A DNA stretch of 8,177 bases from Flavobacteriaceae bacterium. GTDB lineage: Bacteria; Bacteroidota; Bacteroidia; Flavobacteriales; Flavobacteriaceae. The notes under the pieces were generated by a model, which worked only from the letters and a program-made list of their open reading frames with translations, did no database searches and had not been told where the DNA came from. Positions 1-5,823 of the stretch are shown in pieces (the first letter of the stretch is position 1; every line of letters begins with the position of its first letter). Location: NCBI GenBank assembly GCA_023301205.1, contig JALZVC010000173.1:1-8177 (forward strand), written 5' to 3'. Made by a program: the position numbers and the translations under genes.

Positions 1-6
1 GAAGTC

Positions 7-26
7 GCCAAATTTTTAAATTTGGC
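7..26. repeat. 20-bp palindrome upstream of the SDR gene
   Basis: GCCAAATTT and AAATTTGGC form 9-bp perfect arms around two T bases. It could be the end of a terminator for a gene left of the window, although only a weak T-run (TTGTGTTT) follows it, or an operator for the SDR gene starting about 95 bp downstream. Between this palindrome and the gene I see no perfect TAnnTTTG box. Confidence 0.4.
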
Positions 27-120
27 TTGTGTTTACCTGAAAATAATTTTCTAATTTGCACGCTACAAGCAATATAAAAAACCACTACCTTCAATCTCAA
101 CTCGTCCTGAATAAAAAATA

Positions 121-858
121 ATGATCCAAATGAAAAAAATTTTGATAACGGGTGGTGCAGGTAAAATTGGAAGACATTTTGTCCATAAACAAGCAACTGA
201 ATATGATATTACAGTCGCTGATATCCAAACCAATCATATAGATTTTCCAGAAAATGTTCGAGTTATTGAAGCGGATCTTTCTAATTATAAAACATGTAAA
301 GAATTAACTGAAGGAATGGATGTAGTTATCCACCTAGCGGGAATTATTGATGAAACGGAAAATGACGATGCATTAGATATTAATAGTCTATTGATAAAGA
401 ATGTCTTCAAAGCAACCGCTGTAAATAAATGTGATCGATTAATTTTTGCAAGTAGCGCACAAACAATTGAGCATTACCCAAACGATCTTCAAATTGACAA
501 AAACAGACCTGTGCGTCCACATAATTTATATGGCGTAGCAAAATGCCTAGGAGAAGCACTCGCATCGTATTACGCAGATCAACAAGGAATATCTGCAATT
601 TGCCTACGAATAGGAGCTTATGAATTTGCAGAAGATCATACAGAAATGAATACGCGGGACTTGAGTGCATATCTTCACCCTGATGATTGTAATCAACTTT
701 TGGTTGGGTGTATAGAAACAGAAGGACTGCACTATGAAATCTTGAATGCAATATCAAATAATCGCTATAAAAGATTAGATATATCCGAAACAATTGAGAA
801 GGTCGATTATCGGCCAAAAGCAGATGCCTTTGAGTTATTTAAACATAAATCAGAATAG
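121..858 (+). CDS. NAD(P)-dependent SDR-family dehydrogenase, uronate dehydrogenase-like
   Basis: This is a short extended short-chain dehydrogenase/reductase of 245 residues. The nucleotide-binding motif TGGAGKIG is at residues 10-17. An acidic residue ends beta-2 (D34 in VADI), D52 lies in the ADLS adenine contact, and HLAG at 71-74 is the usual NNAG-like turn. The catalytic set is S111/S112, Y137 and K141 (YGVAK). The C-terminal half has RIG (163-165), R179, LSAYL (181-185), DDC..QL (188-193) and a closing YRPKADAFELF. This order matches my memory of uronate dehydrogenases, which oxidise galacturonate or glucuronate to the aldarolactone, but the substrate is an inference. The protein should be cytoplasmic. 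M4 (position 130, MKKILITGG) is an equally good start, because no ribosome binding site decides between them. It is followed after 153 bp by an unrelated secreted-protein gene, so the context does not help. The SDR fold is secure and the uronate assignment moderate. Confidence 0.85.
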   Translation: MIQMKKILITGGAGKIGRHFVHKQATEYDITVADIQTNHIDFPENVRVIEADLSNYKTCKELTEGMDVVIHLAGIIDETENDDALDINSLLIKNVFKATAVNKCDRLIFASSAQTIEHYPNDLQIDKNRPVRPHNLYGVAKCLGEALASYYADQQGISAICLRIGAYEFAEDHTEMNTRDLSAYLHPDDCNQLLVGCIETEGLHYEILNAISNNRYKRLDISETIEKVDYRPKADAFELFKHKSE

Positions 859-1011
859 CACCTACTTATTATGGAAGATGATAGTACACTTCATCAAGGA
901 TTAGAAAAGTTTAATCACTAAAGAACACGAACGCACAGCATCTGTATATAATTAATTGCTAGTACACACAACAAACTACATATAAACACGTGTAGCATTA
1001 AAACAAAAATT

Positions 1012-2049
1012 ATGAATAAACAAATTATAATTACATTACTAATCCTGATTCATTGCCAGCTTGCCTTTTCTCAATCAGATTCTTTAAAATTTGGACTAAA
1101 AGGAAAAATTATTAGGGCTCTTGAAAACGACCCAAATTCTCCTTCTACATTTTATGCTGGTCTTAAAGGGGATTCACTGGGCACTGGACTAGTATATAAA
1201 AGTAATGACTTCGGGAAAACGTGGCACCACTTAAATAATGGGCTTCCAATTTCTCCATACATTTCAGATATACAATCTATTTCGGTGTCAAAGGGCTCAC
1301 AAAAAACTATTTATGTTGGTACTTGGAAAAATGGACTACACAAAAGTACTGATAAAGGAAAGTCTTGGGAAAAGGATTTCACATTTCCATCTTCGGATAT
1401 TAGAAGTATTAAAGCTGGAGTTCAAACACCTTCATTGGTGTATGCAGCAACTTCAAATTTTGGAGTGGTAAAAAGCCTTGATGAAGGAAAGACTTGGAAA
1501 AGATGTTCTCCAAAAACTATTGACACTACTTTTAAATTTGCTTGGTCGATAGCACTAGACAATAAAAACGACAGTATTGTTTATGCTCAAACTTTCAATC
1601 AAGGAGTATGGAAATCAATCGATCAGGGTGAAACTTGGAAACAGATATTGGATACGAAAGGACTAACGTGTTGGGATATGAAAATTTCAGAAAACTCAAA
1701 TAAAATTTGGGTTGCTTCAAGCAAATCTGGAGACACGCTTAGTGCTGTTTATAATAGTATTGACAAAGGAAATACTTGGACAGAAATCTCGAATATCCCA
1801 CAAATAGGTGTAAATCAAATTAATGTTGTTGAACACGACAATAAAGAGACTCTAATTATAGGAAGTTGGAAAGACGGGGTTTATACCTTTCAGAATGATA
1901 ACTGGATAAAAAATAATACTATAGATTTCAGCGCAATATCTGAAATATTAATAAATAATACTGGGTTGTTGATTGGTAGTTGGGGTAATGGGATTTATCA
2001 TTTAAAAATAGAAGGTGATGCTGATAAAACGAAACACAACAAAAAATAA
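1012..2049 (+). CDS. Secreted seven-repeat Asp-box (BNR/sortilin-like) beta-propeller protein
   Basis: The 345-residue protein starts with a signal peptide (about residues 1-20, cleavage near AFS/QS). C15 is preceded by His, so a lipobox is unlikely. Five Asp-boxes of the S-x-D-x-G-x-T-W type begin at about residues 64, 112, 155, 202 and 249, spaced 43-48 residues apart. Each follows a strand of the form Y-A/V-G-T...G-h-h-K-S. Two further strands of this form (IIGSWKDGVYTF near 282 and LIGSWGNGIYHL near 320) lack the Asp-box, giving seven half-blades, as expected for a seven-bladed propeller. The family includes sortilin/VPS10-like and HCF136-like propellers that bind proteins or glycans. No enzyme active site is recognisable. 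There is no T9SS C-terminal domain, so it is probably periplasmic or released by another route. The 153-bp upstream gap holds an ACACGTGT palindrome (986-993) and no clear promoter box. Function is unknown. Confidence 0.85.
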   Translation: MNKQIIITLLILIHCQLAFSQSDSLKFGLKGKIIRALENDPNSPSTFYAGLKGDSLGTGLVYKSNDFGKTWHHLNNGLPISPYISDIQSISVSKGSQKTIYVGTWKNGLHKSTDKGKSWEKDFTFPSSDIRSIKAGVQTPSLVYAATSNFGVVKSLDEGKTWKRCSPKTIDTTFKFAWSIALDNKNDSIVYAQTFNQGVWKSIDQGETWKQILDTKGLTCWDMKISENSNKIWVASSKSGDTLSAVYNSIDKGNTWTEISNIPQIGVNQINVVEHDNKETLIIGSWKDGVYTFQNDNWIKNNTIDFSAISEILINNTGLLIGSWGNGIYHLKIEGDADKTKHNKK

Positions 2050-2070
2050 GTGGCATTAAAACGACTGTTT

Positions 2071-2098
2071 ATTCAAATACGTTGTAAAACATTTGAAT
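2071..2098. repeat. Inverted repeat after the propeller gene
   Basis: ATTCAAAT (2071-2078) and ATTTGAAT (2091-2098) are perfect 8-bp arms separated by 12 nt. The repeat begins 21 nt after the propeller stop codon. Its right arm covers the first two bases of the ATG of the small ORF at 2097. There is no T-run, so it is a poor intrinsic terminator. In RNA it could hide the start codon of the small ORF. Function is an inference. Confidence 0.4.
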
Positions 2099-2276
2099 GA
2101 AAATCCTGCCAACCATTTTACTATTTTTGAATTTTAGCGTTTCTAACTCCCAGAATTTCATCTACGGAATAATTAATTGCTTAGAGCATTGTGCTAATGA
2201 AAATCTACTATTTGCTGCTTGCACAGACATATTTGAACCCAATTTTGAGTTTCTAGAGTTAAAAAAAAACGTTTAG
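2097..2276 (+). CDS. Possible small secreted peptide, 59 residues
   Basis: An uninterrupted frame runs from ATG at 2097 to TAG at 2274-2276. It starts with MKILPTILLFLNFSVSNSQ, which has the lysine, hydrophobic core and polar end of a signal peptide, with likely cleavage after SNS or SNSQ. The mature part would be about 40 residues, acidic and aromatic-rich, with three cysteines (C28, C32, C42). I do not recognise a family. It lies 47 bp after the propeller gene on the same strand, so it could be cotranscribed with it. It could also be the surviving start of a decayed secreted-protein gene, or a chance ORF in AT-rich DNA. Its signal peptide is the only positive evidence. No Shine-Dalgarno sequence precedes it, which is normal for this phylum. 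Confidence 0.4.
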   Translation: MKILPTILLFLNFSVSNSQNFIYGIINCLEHCANENLLFAACTDIFEPNFEFLELKKNV

Positions 2277-2459
2277 TATTATTTTAATGCGATTGTATTT
2301 ATAATGAGTCGATAGTTGCGTGTTTTGTATTTGTATAAATCAAAAGACATAAAAAACGATATTGGGATTTCTGTAATGTACTCCCTAGTCTTTAAGACAC
2401 TATATATTGATTGGATTTTAGTCCTTGTTTATCTTTCTGAAATATTAATAACAAACCAC
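2277..2459. other. Intergenic region between convergent genes, no clear content
   Basis: This stretch separates the + strand small ORF from the 3' end of the prenyltransferase gene on the - strand. I see only AT-rich sequence and a short GTCTTTAAGAC palindrome (near 2388-2398) that is too tight to make a useful hairpin. No strong intrinsic terminator is visible for either side. Confidence 0.5.
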
Positions 2460-3365
2460 CTAGATCACCCTACTCAATACCACATCTACATTTAACAACA
2501 CAATACTAAAAACCCCAACCACAATAATGAGCTTGAGTATGGTGTGTAAAATAATGTAATGCAATTTTCTTGAAGATTTCCAGAGGATCACATTAAAAAG
2601 CGCTAATGAAAGTATGCTCCCTAAAAAATAGATAAACATATACCCAACATCATATTTTACTAATAGCAATACAATAGGCACTAGTGTAGCGATGCTTAAA
2701 AAGCTAAGCATACGCTTAGATATTTTTGTGCCGTAAACTACAGGTATGGTTCGGTAGTTTTGAGCGAGATCTCCAGTAATGTTTTCGAGGTCTTTGGTTA
2801 GCTCTCGCATCGAGATCAGCAAAAATAAAAACGTAGCATGAACAAATATCACTTCGTTAAAATTTTGATAGTAAATAAAGACAGCAAAAAAAGGAACCAC
2901 AGCTAAAATCGCAGCAACCAGATTACCAACAAAAGGATATTTCTTTAGTTTATGAGAGTAAAACCAAATCATAAAAATATAGATAGAGAAGAATGCCACC
3001 GCCCTAAAACTCACATAGCTCGCAAATACAACCGATATAAGATTAAGAATAAAATAGCCCGACAATTTGGTCTGCTGGCTTACAATGCGATCTAGCATCG
3101 TCTTATTGGGACGATTTATTAGATCTTTCTCACTATCGTAAAAATTATTGATAATATAACCTCCAGCAATTGCCGCGGCACTCGCTAATACAAGACAAAG
3201 TAAATTTGGGTCAAAGACTACTTGACCTAAAGGCAAGTCTGGCGCTAATATATAAATAGAAGTTAAGTACTGTGCTATGGCAATGACGAGTATATTATAC
3301 CCACGAACCACAGAGAGTAAGCTAAAGAACTTTAACAAGAGATGTTTTTGCTTTCTGCTAAGCAT
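2460..3365 (-). CDS. UbiA-family prenyltransferase, digeranylgeranylglyceryl phosphate synthase-like
   Basis: This 301-residue integral membrane protein has about eight or nine hydrophobic segments, the UbiA pattern. The first Mg-diphosphate motif is NNFYDSEKD (73-81), a variant of NDxxDxxxD, followed by INRP (83-86). The second is RELTKDLENITGD (187-199), followed by RTIPVVYG (205-212). The KDxExxxGD and TIP features are typical of archaeal digeranylgeranylglyceryl phosphate (DGGGP) synthases. That enzyme transfers a geranylgeranyl group to geranylgeranylglyceryl phosphate in the membrane. Many flavobacterial homologues carry that name by similarity, and the true acceptor here is not shown. 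It lies 13 bp behind mevalonate kinase on the same strand, so the two are almost certainly cotranscribed, which links it to isoprenoid supply. Menaquinone (MenA-type) and heme O transferases are less likely given the second motif. Confidence 0.85.
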   Translation of the reverse strand: MLSRKQKHLLLKFFSLLSVVRGYNILVIAIAQYLTSIYILAPDLPLGQVVFDPNLLCLVLASAAAIAGGYIINNFYDSEKDLINRPNKTMLDRIVSQQTKLSGYFILNLISVVFASYVSFRAVAFFSIYIFMIWFYSHKLKKYPFVGNLVAAILAVVPFFAVFIYYQNFNEVIFVHATFLFLLISMRELTKDLENITGDLAQNYRTIPVVYGTKISKRMLSFLSIATLVPIVLLLVKYDVGYMFIYFLGSILSLALFNVILWKSSRKLHYIILHTILKLIIVVGVFSIVLLNVDVVLSRVI

Positions 3366-3378
3366 AACAAGAAAGTAT

Positions 3379-4317
3379 CTAGAAGTTGTAGACCACTTCT
3401 AGTTTGTGGTCATCAAGTGCTTTACGCGCTTCGTCAATGTCTTCTGTAAAACCAAGCATATAACCCCCGCCACCAGAACCACATAATTTTAAGTAATATG
3501 AGTTGGTATCAATCCCTTTTTTCCAGAGTTTTAAAAACTCTTTTGGGATCATAGGCTTAAAGTTTTCAAGGACTACTTTACTTAATTGCTTCACATTACC
3601 AAAAAGCGACTTCACATCTCCTTTTAAGAAATCGTTTACACAGTCGTCGGTATGTTTTACAAATTGGTCTTTTAACATAGTACGGAAACCATCTTGCTTC
3701 ATTTTTTCCATAAAAATGTTGACCATTGGAGCCGTTTCACCAATGATACCGCTATCTAATAAAAAGACAGCCCCTTTACCATCAACAGTTTGACAAGGAA
3801 TGTCTGCACTCTCGATATCTGTTTTGCTATTAATTAAAATAGGTAGGCTCAAATAAGAATTTAATGGATCTAGTCCAGAAGATTTGCCGTGAAAAAAGCT
3901 TTCCATCGCGGCAAAAATAGATTTCAATTCTAGTAATTTTTCACGAGTTAAGTTTTCTAGTACCGTGATTTTTTCTGTAGCATATTTATCATAAATAGCG
4001 GCAACTAGTGCACCACTACTCCCTACGCCATACCCTTGCGGGATGCTACTATCAAAATACAATCCATTGTCTACATCTTCTTTTAATGCCAAAATATTAA
4101 AAGAGATAAGGGAAGGTTGCTCTTTTTGTAATTGCTCTAAATAGGTGAAAAATCGTTTTAAACCTTGATTAGATTTTGCAGTCGCAACGGTATGATGCGC
4201 ATCAATTTTTAGTGCTCCGTTATAAAAATTATACGGTATAGAAAGTCCTTTAGAATCCTTGATGATTCCATACTCTCCAAATAACAATATTTTAGAATAA
4301 AAAAGAGGGCCGCGCAT
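3379..4317 (-). CDS. mvk: Mevalonate kinase (GHMP kinase family)
   Basis: This cytoplasmic enzyme would phosphorylate mevalonate to 5-phosphomevalonate with ATP. It has 312 residues, the size of short archaeal-type mevalonate kinases. GHMP motif 1 is KILLFGEYGII (9-19), with the lysine and glutamate typical of the family. Motif 2, the ATP loop, is PQGYGVGSSGAL (93-104). GKSSGLDP (144-151) supplies the probable catalytic aspartate D150, as in the SGxD segment of mevalonate kinases. Motif 3 is KLCGSGGGGYMLGF (277-290). It is the first gene of a two-gene unit with the UbiA-type prenyltransferase. A perfect -7 box lies 64 bp upstream, with a palindrome at the predicted transcription start. No phosphomevalonate kinase is in the window, so a role as that related GHMP kinase cannot be fully excluded, but the SGLD motif and the neighbourhood favour mevalonate kinase. 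Confidence 0.88.
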   Translation of the reverse strand: MRGPLFYSKILLFGEYGIIKDSKGLSIPYNFYNGALKIDAHHTVATAKSNQGLKRFFTYLEQLQKEQPSLISFNILALKEDVDNGLYFDSSIPQGYGVGSSGALVAAIYDKYATEKITVLENLTREKLLELKSIFAAMESFFHGKSSGLDPLNSYLSLPILINSKTDIESADIPCQTVDGKGAVFLLDSGIIGETAPMVNIFMEKMKQDGFRTMLKDQFVKHTDDCVNDFLKGDVKSLFGNVKQLSKVVLENFKPMIPKEFLKLWKKGIDTNSYYLKLCGSGGGGYMLGFTEDIDEARKALDDHKLEVVYNF

Positions 4318-4364
4318 ACGTGTAAACTTGATTTAAAACCTAAAGATACATAATTAACTGCAAT

Positions 4365-4379
4365 GTATATTCAATATAC
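4365..4379. promoter_or_regulatory. 15-bp perfect palindrome at the predicted mvk transcription start
   Basis: GTATATT-C-AATATAC is a perfect 7+1+7 palindrome. It starts two bases downstream (in the mvk direction) of the TACCTTTG box, so it would cover the transcription start and early leader. That is a classic position for a repressor operator. The binding protein is unknown and the role is an inference. AT-rich 15-mers of this kind can arise by chance. Confidence 0.4.
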
Positions 4380-4381
4380 TA

Positions 4382-4389
4382 CAAAGGTA
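4382..4389 (-). promoter_or_regulatory. Bacteroidota-type -7 promoter box for mvk
   Basis: On the - strand this reads TACCTTTG, a perfect match to the TAnnTTTG -7 element used by the primary sigma factor of Bacteroidota. A TTG exists upstream, but at about 25 nt, longer than the usual spacing near 19-21, so the -33 element is uncertain. It predicts a leader of roughly 55-60 nt before the mvk start at 4317. Confidence 0.65.
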
Positions 4390-4417
4390 CAGTATTTCTA
4401 AAATGTGACCGCCTCAA

Positions 4418-4437
4418 TACCAATCACATTATTGGTA
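4418..4437. promoter_or_regulatory. Inverted repeat upstream of the T9SS protein gene
   Basis: TACCAAT and ATTGGTA are perfect 7-bp arms around a 6-nt spacer, 39 bp before the T9SS protein start. It lies in the 159-bp divergent region shared with mvk, upstream of both genes. The TTG at 4432-4434 could serve as a -33 element for the + strand gene, but no perfect -7 box follows it. It is a candidate operator only. Confidence 0.35.
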
Positions 4438-4476
4438 ATTAACTCATAAATTGTATATTACATTAAAATTGAAGCC

Positions 4477-5823
4477 ATGAAAAAAATTTACTTTATTATC
4501 ATACTACTCAGTACAGCAAGTATATTTGCTCAAAGCCATACTTTTACTGGTAATGGCGGCTCAATAGACTGGCATACGGCGACAAACTGGAGTGCAAATA
4601 CCGTCCCATCTAACACAAGCACCGTACTTATTCCTGATGGTTTTGTAGTAAATATCGATGCTTTAGCCACTGCGCAAACGCTTTCATTGACAGGATCTGG
4701 CACCCTAACTTTAGAAGCTAATTTATCCGTCTCTGAAACTTTAAATATTGACACTATTGCTGTTTTAAATTATGAATTAGGTACCCTATCTGCTGGAACT
4801 ATAGAAAATAATGGAACTATACGTTTTCTGGAGCCAGGCCTTAAAACTATTGCGAATACTGTCATTAATAATAACAACAGGATAGATTTTATATCGAGTA
4901 ACAACATCAACCTTTCTGGAATAACCACTATAAATAATGCAAGTGAGGGTGTATTGGATATTTTAGCAAATGGCAGTTTAACCCAAACAGATGGGGCTTT
5001 AGCAACATTAATTAATAATGGGATTGTAAGAAAGTTTACCGAAAATAATGAGCTTGGTTTTTTTAACCTGATTCTAGACGTTGTTAACAACGGAACGCTC
5101 GATGTACTAGAAGATAGTCAGTTTTTATTTTTATCGCCTAGCTTGAGTTTTCACAATACTCCTTCTGGAATCCTAAGCGGCACAGGAACATTTGATATCA
5201 CCTCCCCTTTTTTAAACGAAGGAACTATCTCTCCTGGCGGCAATGCTATAGGAACATTGTCCTTTATAAACACATTTAGCTTGGATGGAGGCATTATTGA
5301 AATTGATATTATTGATGAAGAAAATTTTGACACAATTGCCGTGGCAGGAGATCTTGACCTTAATGGAGATATCCTGGTGAATTCAATTTTTATACCCGCT
5401 GTTTTTTTCACCATAGACATCATAACTTCACAATTGACAATTGACACTTGCAACTTTCCCGAACAAACGGTAGCAGATGATAATTCAGGAACCATTATTA
5501 CGTATAATATTTTATGTGAACCCAATAAGGTTTCTCTTGAGTTAGTTGATGGATTCATCTTTAGCGTAAATGAAAACTTTGCGCTTCATTTTTCAATTGC
5601 GCCAAATCCCTTGGATCAAGAAACAGTAATTAGTTTAGACTTAGGGACATTAGAGTCACCTCAATTGGTAGTCTATAATGTCTTGGGTAAAAAAGTAAAG
5701 ACCATTGCTTTAACTACAGAAACGACAACATTTAGCAGAGATGCATTAGCAAGCGGTATGTATTTCGCGCAATTGGTGTCTAACGGAAAAATAATTACTA
5801 CAGAAAAAATTATATTAAAATAG
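4477..5823 (+). CDS. Secreted repeat-rich protein with T9SS type A sorting domain
   Basis: The 448-residue protein has a clear signal peptide (1-19, IFAQ/S). A TW-rich start (DWHTATNWSANTVP, 31-44) follows, common in flavobacterial secreted adhesin-like proteins. From about 60 to 300 there are short imperfect strands of the type GTLTLEAN, NNGTIRFLE and NNGTLDVLED, as in parallel beta-helix or autotransporter-like passengers, ending with SPGGNAIGTLSF (252-263). C325 and C347 might form a disulfide. The last 78 residues are a typical type A sorting domain: IAPNPLDQETVISLDL (374-389), LVVYNVLGKKV (397-407) and GMYFAQLVSNGKIITTEKIILK-type closing strands (427-448). It should cross the outer membrane by type IX secretion and be attached or released there. 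The function of the passenger is unknown. The gene runs opposite to its mevalonate-pathway neighbours and overlaps the mvaD 3' end by 14 nt. Confidence 0.88.
   Translation: MKKIYFIIILLSTASIFAQSHTFTGNGGSIDWHTATNWSANTVPSNTSTVLIPDGFVVNIDALATAQTLSLTGSGTLTLEANLSVSETLNIDTIAVLNYELGTLSAGTIENNGTIRFLEPGLKTIANTVINNNNRIDFISSNNINLSGITTINNASEGVLDILANGSLTQTDGALATLINNGIVRKFTENNELGFFNLILDVVNNGTLDVLEDSQFLFLSPSLSFHNTPSGILSGTGTFDITSPFLNEGTISPGGNAIGTLSFINTFSLDGGIIEIDIIDEENFDTIAVAGDLDLNGDILVNSIFIPAVFFTIDIITSQLTIDTCNFPEQTVADDNSGTIITYNILCEPNKVSLELVDGFIFSVNENFALHFSIAPNPLDQETVISLDLGTLESPQLVVYNVLGKKVKTIALTTETTTFSRDALASGMYFAQLVSNGKIITTEKIILK

Noticed and set aside
957..997. Imperfect hairpin TGCTA...TAGCA before the propeller gene
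   Set aside because: It has short arms with a bulge and a long loop, and no nearby promoter or gene boundary gives it a role. Not convincing as a riboswitch.
2376..2495. 39-codon + strand frame starting MYSLVF with a hydrophobic stretch, running into the prenyltransferase 3' end
   Set aside because: It overlaps the well-supported prenyltransferase in antisense, has no signal peptide pattern, and its hydrophobicity is explained by AT-rich sequence.
4770..5558. Antisense open frames across the T9SS protein gene
   Set aside because: The + strand frame has a signal peptide, repeats and a sorting domain. The antisense frames have no recognisable features and are shadows of its codon bias.
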